Assembly: GCF_947242115.1 (NCBI RefSeq)
Contig: NC_074716.1
Location: forward strand, 48,382,213 to 48,446,212
Direction of reading: 5' to 3'
From: Biomphalaria glabrata
Lineage: Eukaryota; Mollusca; Gastropoda; Planorbidae
DNA: 64,000 nucleotides
In this document: piece after piece, positions 35,385 through 47,000 of the stretch
How positions within the stretch are numbered: position 1 is the stretch's first letter
Layout: each line of letters opens with the position of its first letter
Notes under the pieces: generated by a model
The model's database searches: none
What the model was told of the DNA's origin: nothing
Seen by the model: only the letters and a program-made list of their open reading frames with translations
Program-made: the position numbers and the translations under genes

Positions 35385-35725
35385 GCCACATATTACCCGC
35401 AGCCTGCGGGCCTTAGTTGGGGTATTACTGATGTTGTGGATTTGATTTACACCTATGTCATACATGGACAACGTTCCCTTCACATTTTAATTTTGCCCAC
35501 ATATTCACTTGATGAAATATAAATACTCTAAAAATGGATTTACCCGATTGTAAATGTGTTAACAGAGATAAATTAAGGTATTTTCTTTTCTTTTTAGGAC
35601 CTTCCGGTCGCAGGATGATATTAAACATATACTACGGTCTCTGCCATGATCTAAAGAACATTTATGCCAAGTTTTATCAAGATTGGTCAAACGGTTTTGA
35701 TTTCTATGAGGGTCATACATAAACC
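35385..35725 (+). repeat. Interspersed repeat with conserved 3' tail (family U4)
   Basis: Starts near CTAGCCACATATTACCCGCA and GCCTGCGGGCCTTAGTTGGG and ends ATGCCAAGTTTTATCAAGAT, TGGTCAAACGGTTTTGATTT. Both blocks recur at 60375-60715. Tails of the type caagtttNatcaagatNggtcaaacggttt are common in non-LTR retroposons and their derivatives; no protein survives. Class unknown. Confidence 0.6.
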
Positions 35726-35944
35726 TTACTTTCTGCTTTATATACTATCAAGACAATAACTCAATTTTACTGCAAATACTGATTATATCAACAAAAAAGG
35801 GCAGCAAAGATTACGATTACTGAGAAAACTGTCCTCGTTTAATGTTAGTTAAAAGGCCTTTGCTATGTTTTATCACTCACATATCTGCAATATTTTAAGT
35901 TTTAGTATCACTGCCTGGTAGGGCAATCTGAGCATTAAAAATAA

Positions 35945-36317
35945 AAATAAACTTCACAGAATTCTGCTGGCAAAATCATTGGCAAAAACCAAACCCCATT
36001 TGGGCAGCTGTTTGAGACAAACATCCAAAAAAAAAAAAGATTCTAGAAATAAATCACCCTTGTGTCAGGATTTTGTGATTTTACCATCACAAAAGACATA
36101 CAAGACACCGATAGCAAAGACAAACAGACACAAACACTCTTTTGTTCCCCTGGCAATCAAATTATGAAATAGAAACAATCTGATATTTAAACTTTTCACA
36201 TGTAAATTATCAGTGAGTCTTGTGTGAATGTACATTTTGTTTTTTTATAGTTACAATGTTTTGTTTGGTGTATTGCAAAATTTTAAGACTAATTTCCCTT
36301 CGGATAATAAAGATTAT

Positions 36318-36330
<13 letters not shown>
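35945..36330 (+). mobile_element. LINE 3' end (CR1/L2-like), second copy
   Basis: Plus-strand fragments encode the same C-terminus as 11737-12024: the 35979-36167 frame carries SPLCQDFVILPSQKTYKTPI and TNRHKHSFVPLAIK. The upstream GKIIGKNQTPFGQ block is in another frame, separated by an A-run. The 3' UTR ends GGATAATAAAGATTAT and runs into a TA microsatellite (36318-36350). 5' truncated and dead. Confidence 0.75.
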
Positions 36331-36349
<19 letters not shown>

Positions 36350-36424
36350 AATCATATTATATTATATCAAAGATCAATCTATATCTTTCTAATAGATCTA
36401 TAATAATCTATATTTAGAATTAGA

Positions 36425-36618
36425 ACTAGGATGGAGGTTAACATTTAGTTTCAAAGCAAAACCAAATTCCTTCACTTTTCTCAGTCAGCAGTTCTTTTTA
36501 GCAGGATATCAAGATAGAGGCCAGTCCATTCTTTTATCATATGTTATCCAGCCAGGTTTTATTTATATGACCCTTTCTTCGACTTCATGCTCCCTCCAGT
36601 GTACCTTAATGATATAAT
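36425..36618 (+). repeat. Interspersed repeat, cut by the Ty3/Gypsy insertion
   Basis: Shares ordered blocks with 7895-8090 (CAGTCAGCAGTTCTT, GGATATCAAGA, ATGTTATCCAGCCAG, CATGCTCCCTCCAGTGTA). The LTR element begins just past its end. Confidence 0.55.
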
Positions 36619-36799
36619 TGTGTTAATATTAGAAGATATTACGTCATTGTTTGTTGTTTATGTTTTATGTGAAAGCAAAGAATCGGACGGAAATAAAAGT
36701 TAGTTATATATGTCTACCTTGATCAAAACAGTCTCGTTATTATCATTATTAAATAGTAACGTCTACAGTAATTTATTATTAATCTGTTACTACAGAACA
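36619..36799 (+). repeat. 5' LTR of the Ty3/Gypsy element
   Basis: 181 bp, begins TGTGTTAATATT and ends CAGAACA. Near-identical to the 3' LTR. It holds an AATAAA in AAATAAAAGTTAG that may serve as the polyadenylation signal. Confidence 0.95.
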
Positions 36800-39700
36800 T
36801 GGTGTCAGATTTGTTTTCAGATCTTGTGTCAGATCTGGTGTTAGATTAGGTGTCAAATCTAGTGTCACATTGCTTTAAAGTGCTGGTAACAGGTAGATTT
36901 AGATCTAGTGGTTTCTAAATTGCTAAAAGTACATTTTATATGTGGTGTCGTTAGTTCATGTTGTTAGATCTAGATCTAGACATAGAATCTAGAATCTGTA
37001 CGAATAATGGAATTATTCGATCCTCCTAAACCATTATCACTAGACGGTAATCTATCTGAAAGATGGAAAAAATGGAGACATAAGTTTTGAACTGTTTATG
37101 GTTGCCACTGAAAAAAATACGAAGCCCGAGCCAGTGAAGAAAGCTTTATTGTTACACCTGATCGGTGAACCCGCTCAAGACATCTACAATACTTTTCAAG
37201 TATGTGAAGATGAGACTGTAGACAAAGTAATTGAAAGGTTTCAGAATCATATTTTGCCTAAGTCCAACACTGTGTATGACAGATTTAAATTCTTTTCAAG
37301 AAAGCAGAAAGACGGAGAAACGTTTGAACAGTATTATACTGAGTTAAAGAATTTGGCAAAAGAATGCAAGTTTGACAACCTTCGAGATGAACTCATCAGA
37401 GATCGATTGGTATGTGACATACAGTCGGATCGAGTGAGAGAGAGAGACTTCTGAGAGATGTAGACTTAACTTTAGAGAAAGCAGCAAGCATAATTCGTGC
37501 TGACGAGCATACCCAGAACCAAATGATAGATATGAAAGGACTACATGTGAATGCTGCTAATAAATTAAAGAAGACAGAAGATAGAAAGCCAGTCAAAACC
37601 TCACAGGAAAATATGGCAAAGAATCATGTAACAAGTTTCATTAGAGATTGCAGATCTTGTGGTGGATCTCATGGAAAATACAATTGCCCAGCATTCGGAC
37701 AGACATGCCGAAAATGTAAAAAGAGAAATCACTTCGCTGTAAAATGTCGTTCGAAACACTTCAAGGCTGTTTATTCAATGGAAGATGAAAGTCAGTCAAG
37801 CCAAGTAAATGAGTTGTGGTTTGAGGCAATTGGTACTGACAACAATGTCAAAGTTTGGATGGTTGATGTCAATATTATGGGAAAAATAGTCAAAATGAAG
37901 ATTGACACAGGAGCACAAGCTAATGTGATATCAGAGTCAACGTGGAACAATTTAGAAACTGATACTCAGTTAAAGAATTCAAATACTACCCTACGAGCAT
38001 TGGGGGATGAAGCAATAGAACTGAAGGGAGTTGCATCAGTCACATTTAAAGTCGGCGATGTAGAAGTTAAAGATGATCTGTACGTGATCAAGAAAAGTAT
38101 AAATCCTATACTAGGTCTGAAGACATCTATTGCTTTAAAACTAATTGAGACAAAGAGAAATGTCGAAGTACACGATGTCAAGCAACAAAATGAAGTTCCA
38201 CGAGTATACATACAAAATGAAATATCACATTAAACTGACGTCAGATGCAAAACCAGTTATTCAATGTGCGCGCAGAGTTGCACCATCACTCTATGAAAAA
38301 TTAAAAAGAAAACTCACACAAATGCAACAAGATGGAGTGATCACAGAAGTTGATAAACCAACAGAATGGGTTCATAACTTGGTTATAGCAAAGAAGAAAG
38401 ATAATTCTTTGAGGTTGTGTTTAGATCCCCGAGAACTGAACAAATATATAATGAGAGAACATTTCACTATACCAACATTTGATCAAATCAATAGTTCACT
38501 GGGAGCAGCAAAAGTGTTTAGTATACTTGATCAAAAGGATGCATATTGGCAAGTTGAGTTGGATGAACCAAGCTCTTATTTATGTACATTCAATACTCCG
38601 TTTGGAAGATACAGATTCTTGAGAATGCCTTTTGGTATATCCTCAGCTAGTGAAGTATTACAGAAACGTGCTTATCAAGTATTCGGAGACATACCAGGTG
38701 TACATATCATGTCAGATGACATGCTGATTGCAGCAAAAGATGAAAAAGAACATGATCAAATTTTTGAAAAGGTTCTGGAGAGAGCTAGAAAGAACAATGT
38801 AAAGTTCAACAAGAACAAGATACAATATAAACTTTCTGGTGTTAATTATCTCGGAAGACAAATTGGAGCAGATGGTATTCGTCCAGATCCAGCTAAAATC
38901 AAAGCAATAATGGAGATGCCAGCACCAACAGATCGAACAGGAATTCAAAGACTGCTAGGGATGTTGAACTTTCTGTCAAGTTTCATTCCAAACATGTCAA
39001 TAATTACCAGTCCATTGCGTGAAGTGCTAAAGAAGGATGTATTGTGGCAGTGGAATGCAGAGCAAGAAAATGCTTTCCAACTAATAAAGAAAACACTTAG
39101 TGAAGCTCCAGTTCTGCAATTGTTTAACCCTGAAAAGCCAGTTACTATTCAGTGTGACGCTTCTTCTAAAGGGTTGGGAGCATGTTTAATGCAAGAAGAC
39201 AAACCAGTTGCGTATATGTCAAGATCATTGACAGAAACAGAGTGCAGATATGCACAAATAGAAAAGGAAATGTTAGCTATGGTGTTTGCAGCTGAACATT
39301 TTCACCATTATATTTTTGGAAGAACTGTGACTGTACAATCAGATCACAAACCTTTGCAAACTATTGTGACTAAGCCTTTACATAAGATTTCACCAAGACT
39401 TCAGTTGATGATGTTAAGACTGTTGAGATATCAATTAACAGTAACTTACACTCCAGGTTCAAAAATGCAAATAGCTGATACGTTATCGCGTGCGTACATC
39501 AATGGTCAAGAACAATCAAATTCAAATGATGACATGGTTATGAGAATTCATAGCGCAACAGCACAGTTTCCGGGAAGTGATCAGAAGATTATTGAAATTA
39601 GAAGGAAAACTGAATCTGATGCTAAATTAAAACTTGTAATGAATTATGTCAGAGAAGGTTGGCCAAAGATAAAAACTCAAGTTCATGAAACAGTGAAAGT

Positions 39701-40892
39701 GTATTGGTCATTTAAAGACAGTATTCATGAAGAGAATGGAATATTGTTTTATGAGAACAGAATTATAATTCCTTCAAGTATGAGAAATGAAATTCTCGAC
39801 AAGTTGCACATAGGTCATTTTGGTCTTGAGAAAACCAGATCGAAGGCAAAACAGAGTGTGTTTTGGCCAGGATTGTCTAAAGATATTTTTTCGACAATAA
39901 TGAAATGCGCAACATGTGCAACGTTCAAAAGAAATAATGTGAAGGAAAAATTGTTACCTCATGCTGTACCAGACAGACCATGGAAAAAGGTTGCGACAGA
40001 TTTGTTTGAATGGCGAAACAATGACTATTTGCTAGTTTGGACTATTTCTCCAAATATCCTGAAATAAAACGACTAGAGAACAAAACAGCAGAATGTGTTA
40101 TCAGGGCAATGAAAGGTATTTTTGCTAGACATGGCATACCAGAAGAAATAGTGAGTGACAATATGCCATTCAATAGCTATCAATATAGAGAGTTTGCTTC
40201 TGAATGGGGTTTCAAGATAACAACATCAAGTCCCAGATACCCTCAATCAAATGGACAAAGTGAGGTGTATGTTGGTATCGTAAAGCAGATATTCAACAAA
40301 GCATACAAAAGTGGGAAAGATCCATATCTCGCTATGCTCGAGTATAGAAATACTCCGATAAGCGGACTGCTTTATTCGCCATCACAACTGCTGATGAGTA
40401 GAAGACTCAGGGACATCATTCCAACTGATCCCAAACTATTGAAACCATCGGTAGCTGAAAATGCAGAGACATTACTCAACGAACGACAGAGGAAAAGCAA
40501 AGTGAGGTACGATTCAAAAGCAAGGTTACCTAAAGACTACTCTGTCGGGGAGAAGGTGAGAGTTCGTCTAGAACAAACATGGCAGAAAGCAGTCGTCATT
40601 AAGAAACATCCATCACCCAGATCTTACATCATAAAGACAAATGATGGGAAAACATATAGACGAAATCAACGGTTTTTAAACAAGAGTTACGAAGAAGACA
40701 TCTCTGGGTACTATGACACAGACGAAGACAATGAACAGCAAACTGTTAGAACAAAAGAAACAGACAATTATAAACCAACATCTAGAGAACTTGCTGTGCC
40801 GGTCAAGACAACCAGAAGTGTCAAAATTCCTTGTAAATATAAGTATTATGAACTTTAAAAGGAAGGATGTGATGATAGCTTCAAAAGGAAGG

Positions 40893-41073
40893 TGTGTTAA
40901 TATTAGAAGATATTACGTCATTGTTTGTTGTTTATGTTTTATGCGAAAGCAAAGAATCGGACAGAAATAAAAGTTAGTTATATATGTCTACCTTGATCAA
41001 AACAGTCTCGTTATTATCATTATTAAATAGTAACGTCTACGGTAATTTATTATTAATCTGTGACTACAGAACA
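40893..41073 (+). repeat. 3' LTR of the Ty3/Gypsy element
   Basis: 181 bp, about 98% identical to the 5' LTR and followed by the second copy of the ATAAT target duplication (41074-41078). Confidence 0.95.
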
Positions 41074-43166
41074 ATAATGGCTTTTAAAACTTAAAGAATG
41101 ACTTTTGATAGTGAGTCATGACATGTCTCTAACAATATGACCAAGGTCCAAACCAGTTCAGCTTTCATCTCTTCACAGTATTTAGATCTAGATCTAGGAA
41201 TTCTTCCTTTTTGTCTTCTTTTCCTTGTATCTGGAAATCTGGTACCCAGCGGTCACTAAGACTTAACTAAGTGACTTAAGACTTAAGTCTTAAATTTAAA
41301 TTAGAATCTAGGTCTAGATGTAAATACAATTTATAAAAGTATAAATCTAGATTCTAGATCTACTTATAATACTAATAATTAATAGTTATAATGAGTTTAC
41401 TTTCTTAATATTATATAGATTTATAATATAGATTCTATATATAATACTATGACTATGATTTACTATCTTTATACTTACTTTACTACTTACTACTAGATAT
41501 CTAGAATCTATAGATCTAGAATCTAGTTTAGTACTAGATATATATATAGAGAGATCTACCTACAGTTAGTACAGTGACAGTCTAACTCTAGAATCTAGAT
41601 CTAGAACTAGAGTCTATATCTAGTTAATTAACAATGATTAATTTAAATTTTAATGTTTATTGTTTATGTTCCAGACCTAGACTCTATATCAAACCGGAAA
41701 TGAACTCTTGAGTAAAAATAAAAAGATTCGAATTTCTAAACGCCAAGTTGTAAAATAATTTTAAAATTAATATTTTAAAAAATATCCTGAACAGATCAGA
41801 AAAAATGTCAGCTCCTAGACATAAATCTAATTAGGTCAGGGCACAAATCGCACATATATAGATCTAGATGTATAATTTGATTACTATACAGCAAAACAAA
41901 ATTGTATGGTCGAGGGCCTTGAAAAAAAAATGAAAATTCAAAGTTTATTACTTCTGTTGTATTGGCTTTATATGTATTTTTTTTTTCAGTTGGCCCTATA
42001 GATTTGAACATGGGCATTTGCCACATAAGTTTTGCTAGAAATACACAAGACTTTTACATCTTCTTGTAAGGTGTATATGTTTGTAATTTTAAAAATGTTT
42101 TCTTTCAGAAGAACAAAATTAGTCTAGTTTTTTAGCCCTTTTTTATTAGCATAAAGGGAAATTACATGTTTGTTTTATTGTTGTTTGTTTTAAACCACTT
42201 TTTATAATTTATTAAAATATTCATATAATTTATATAAATAATTCAAAACATTTAAATATTATAACTATTATCCATATGTTAAAGATGTTAATAAAAGCTG
42301 ATTCAAGCCATCCATTCCTACTCTAATAAAAAAGAATAATTTAATGAATATATATTTAGTTATATATATAGATTTATAAAGCTTAGTTGAGGCTGGAGTA
42401 AAAGCATTCATTACTATTAGTAAATAATTGAAGAAGAATAGTAAGATTTGATTGAAGAGCTGAAAAAAAACACAATAAAATTTTAAAATATTTAAGTTTT
42501 ATTCAAACTCATTAGAAAACAAAAATTCAACATAGGTATTAATGAAAAGATATTTAAATTTTGAACAATAAAATACAATGTTTATTTAGCTATAGATTAT
42601 ACACAGTGCTTTGTTTAGAGCCAGAGGCCTATATCAATATATACATTGATTGAGGGTCTTATAGGCCTATTAACTAATGCAGCAGGGACATAGATTTATA
42701 TTATTAGCAAAATCAAAATTCATTTTTTAGCATATAGGCCTATATAATAACATTTAAGAGATTATATAATCATATACCATATAATACTATATAATTGATT
42801 ATCTCCAGCAACAAGTACAAATATTTTATAAGTTTTAAAAATAAACTTATAAATAATTAACATGTTGCATATCAAAACAATAACACCATTATATTAGCTC
42901 TTAGCAAAAATACATGTTAATAAGGCAATAATTACAGCATAAATTCATGTTAATAAGGCAATCATTACAGCAAGATGTTTTTATCAAAGTAGAGTAAACA
43001 TTTTCATACATTGAAACAACTACATTTATAAATTTTACAATAACATTCATTTTTTCAAACTGTACATGTGTTTAAAAAAAAAGGAACTAAACATACAGTT
43101 CAACAAAACAAAAAAAACATGTTTATCACAATGTTAAAAATATTTTTTATACATACACAACAATAT
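41074..43166. other. AGATCT-palindrome-rich and AT-rich intergenic DNA
   Basis: 41180-41620 is packed with TCTAGATCTAGA-type palindromes. 42600-42760 has repeated ATAGGCCTATA motifs. The rest is strongly AT-rich. No exon is supported. It separates the Gypsy element from the glycosyltransferase gene. Confidence 0.6.
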
Positions 43167-43675
43167 TGTTATAACCCTATTCGCGGCGCAAATGAGTTAA
43201 CTGTGTGTGATTAGCTGACATAGGTGACACAGGCCAGTAATACAGTTTAGTGGGCTATATTGAAAGGCAAGGGACAGTACTGGCATGAACTTTGCAAGTG
43301 AATAGCACCCATGTTATGGTCATCTGATCATAAGCCTGCGCAGACCAGAGACACAGTGTGTAAGAAAGCGGCAGTTCAAGACCAGAGAGCGTTAAGACCG
43401 GGACTGTTATTCGACCATGAAGTCAGTCCTGGTGCAGTCCTCCAAAGAAACGTACGAGTCCAGGAAGAGACAGTAGAGTTATGAGTTTAGTACAGTGATA
43501 TACAGTCTAACTTTGTAGTAGTTGATCGTGTTGCCAATTGTGTTATATTGGCTGTTTTATTTGACCCTTATTAAAGTACCAGATTATTTGGAGCCTTGTT
43601 GTCAAGTTCTTGATGTGTTGATGTGTTGTGTTTAGCAGTGTTTACAGAAGGCCTGATTAGGAGAGAATCGTAACA
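43167..43675. mobile_element. Probable solo LTR, about 509 bp
   Basis: Begins TGTTATAACCC and ends ATCGTAACA: inverted TGTTA/TAACA termini. It is much richer in GC than its flanks. ATAT lies on both sides, a possible 4-bp target duplication (AATAT if one end base is shared). It carries TTATTAAAG near 43570. No internal region remains, so the parent element was probably lost by LTR recombination. Family unknown. Confidence 0.55.
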
Positions 43676-44018
43676 ATATATATACCAAAGCTGTTTTAAA
43701 CTATGGCCAGATAAAACTGATTTAGGGTAGTTTGCTATTCAAATTATTTAAACACATTTTTTACAATATAAATTGACATCTTCTAAAGGTCTTCTTTTAA
43801 CTAATGTAATATTTCATCCATTTATTGCTTTGAACTTATTCCATAGAAAGTACAAGATATGAAAGCAGCCATTCTTTCAACTACTAGAGTTCTGCAAAGA
43901 CATAAAATAAATAGAAACCAGATTAGAACATATTATTGGTTAGTTAAGAGTACATAAACATCTTTTGTTTCATTAAGGCAGATTGGCTGCATATAAAATT
44001 TCATCTCAATAAATAAGT
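43676..44018 (-). other. Probable 3' UTR of the glycosyltransferase gene
   Basis: Follows the stop codon on the minus strand. AT-rich, with no exon or known repeat; the transcript end was not determined. Confidence 0.4.
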
Positions 44019-47000
44019 TTAAGTAAGTGTACTTACATATAAATATGGGTTGTCTAACATCTGTGTCATATTTACTCTAACATACAGCCATGTATACAAT
44101 GGGAGAAGCTTAAGTTCTAACAGCTGATAGTTCAATGTGTTCAAACCATCATGATGGATTCTTTTCTTACTTGAAGAGAAAAGACTAGTTCTGTAAGAAG
44201 AATCATAAATGTAAGTTACATGTAAGCAAATAAATACAATATGTACAACAGTACAGAGTCTCACTGACTTTTTTATATACAAATTAATTAAAACTTTTAA
44301 ATCTCCTTGTAAAAATTGCAGTCAAAGATTCCCAAAATGAAAGTTATATAGCCAAGAGGTGGAATGCATCAACTGGTTAAATCATTGAAAATAAAAACTT
44401 ATACACACAGACTGCTTTATTAAATGTTAAAGAAGCTAGTCATGTACAGACCTGTCTTCTTGATTTTCTTTGGCATGTCGCATCATTGTATACTTGGCTA
44501 TTTCAGGAGCATAACGAACTATCATCATGGCATGACTCCTAACCCTAGAAAAAGATACACACAAACAAAAATCAGTTAATTTTCAAAAAGTTTCCCTTTT
44601 ATACCATGTGGCCTATATGGCAGATGATGTAAAGTTGATGTGATATGTATATATCTGTCTGACAATGAATGCGCCCATTTGAATCTTAATGTAACTTGTC
44701 AGAATTCCAGAAAAGAAATGAAGAAATTTACCTGTAAGACATGTCATCATCCTCACCACCCCAACCAAAATAAAGATTGGAAAACCCATTTACTTTCTCA
44801 ACCATGTCTTTGGTCATCATGGAAGCTCCACCAAATATATTCTGGTACATCAACCTGTAACAAAAAACATGCTATATTACTCAGTATGTATGAAAATTAT
44901 TATTGTATTGTATTTTGAAAAGAAAGTATACCTAATGGGAGGAGGCGTAGTGGCTGAGCTGTAAAGCGATTGGCTTCCGAACCAGGGACGGGGTTCGAAT
45001 CCTGGTGAAGACTGGAATTTTTAATTTCGGGATCTTTGGGCACCTCTGAGTCCACCCAGCTCTAATTGGTAGCTGACATTAGTTGGAGAAAAGTAAAGGC
45101 CTTAGGCGTATGGTCATTGTGCTGGCCAAATGACACCCTCGTTAACTGTAGGCCACAGAAACAGATGACCTTTCTAATATCTGCCCTATAGACCACAAGG
45201 TCTGAAAGGGGAGCTTTAGTATAATGGGAAATATAAGAAGTTAGTTAAAACAGGTGATTAGTGGATTACATTTGTTGAACAGAAGAAAAGAGTAGAAAAA
45301 AAAATGTGAATGTCTTTTATGTTCATCTCTCTTGAACAAACAAATATTTGCATATATTTTAAATACAAGACTGTCACACACTTTTTTTTTCTTTCCATTC
45401 ATTCCTAAGTTTATAATTCTTAGTGGAACACTATTGAGTAGTGTCTCCCAAACTATTTTCCTTAACGGCACATCTGAGTATTTAGCAGAACACTTTGCTT
45501 GTTTTTTTAGATAGATTAATTTAGGTGGTAGCCTACCAGTTAATTATTGCAGTAGTTCATTGAACACCTATTCAGGCCTCGTGGAGCACTAGGGTTTCGT
45601 GGAACACAGTTTGGGACACACTGTTATAAAGTGATGCCTGTTAACACATTATTTTGATACATCATCTAAAGTCTGTTCTGCCATTCAAAGATAGACACAT
45701 ACTAAGAAAAGTTTTATTTTCTGCATTCTTGCATCCTGTATTGCTCTGAAAATGAGCATATCTATGGCTAATTAAATTTGTAGCATGACAGGAGCTATCA
45801 ACCAAATCTTTTACATTGTGTTGAGAACGACTTTGTTTCAAATATTAGGGCAAAGTTTTAAATCTGTGTAAGATGAAAAGTAGGCCTACATGAGTTGATG
45901 GTTTCAGAATTAATTTAGGTTAATACAAATGTAAAGATCAGTTAAATTCAATACATACAATAACAAAATTAAAAAAAAATAACTTCTCACTGAAGAAAAC
46001 CTAAGAACATGTACAAATATATAACAAAATAGCTAATAGATCCACACAAAAGAATATATATAGTTTTGTACAGGTCCATATTGGCTGAAACACTTATGAA
46101 ACAAGTTAAACAAATTTAATGGAGTCAAGGTTGTGAATTGTTAGAACCCTATTCATTATATGAGAGCCTGTCTTTTAAGTGGCTTTTTTTTTTAGATTAT
46201 ATTATCTGTCACAAAATCTGCAGAAGACCAAAACCAAAATGTTATGCTTTCAAACTAATTAGCTGTCTATTTTAGTCTTAGTCTTCCTGTTATAGACATT
46301 ACAACAGAGTGAGACTAAAACTTTCAAAGTAAATCACTTTGGCAGGAACTTTTTACATCCCACCTGCTGCATTAGTAAAGTGAAAAAAAAAAGTAAAGAT
46401 GTTCCTTCAGACCTAGCAATCTATGCGTGAAGTTGATGTAAAGCTCATTTCTGTCTCTATGACCTACTGTTCATAAGCCTTACTTCCCCAAAGTAAAAAT
46501 CAGATAATTATTAGAGTTAGGTGAACTCAGGGGAGTCCTACAAATCAAGATTTAAGCTTGAGACTCGATACTTCATAAGCCAAAGGCTTTACCTATCTGC
46601 AACCATTCCCCATCTGCTGCACTAGTTGAAGTAATCAATTTTTAAAACAATTAAGAAACAAGCAACATGGACTAACACAGCATTCAAGAACAAAATATTA
46701 TCATATTAACTATTTAGATTCAAATCCAAATTAAAATCTTAAAAGGATATAGAAAAAAAATGCAACTATTACTTATTTCCATGGCTGTCTATGGTAGCAC
46801 TCAAGTGGACAGGCTCATCACTGCATGTGTACAGGATTCTGTCATCCAGTGGCAAAAGGTCCACATCATGAAAAACAAAGCAAGTGAAATCATGAATCTT
46901 TAAAGCCTCCACAAAACCCACATTCAGCAGAAGAGCTCGGTTAAAAGGAACACCAGCTTCCTGTGAATATATACATTTCAAGATTTAGTAGGACTTAATG

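Larger units (their letters stand above)
36619..41073 (+). mobile_element. Ty3/Gypsy LTR retrotransposon, young, nearly whole
   Basis: A 4.45-kb element with 181-bp LTRs, TG…CA ends and a 5-bp target duplication ATAAT on both sides. A primer-binding-site candidate (TGGTGTCAGAT) follows the left LTR; a purine tract AAAAGGAAGG precedes the right LTR. In order: a gag-like region (about 37.1-37.6 kb), two CCHC zinc knuckles (37.65-37.75 kb), aspartic protease with DTGA (about 37.9 kb), reverse transcriptase (38.3-38.9 kb, with RMPFGISSA), RNase H (39.1-39.5 kb), and integrase with HHCC zinc finger and core (39.8-40.4 kb). No envelope is seen. Domain order (integrase last) is Ty3/Gypsy; a Mag-like lineage is a guess. 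The LTRs are about 98% identical, so insertion was recent. It is probably inactive, with about three breaks. Confidence 0.95.
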
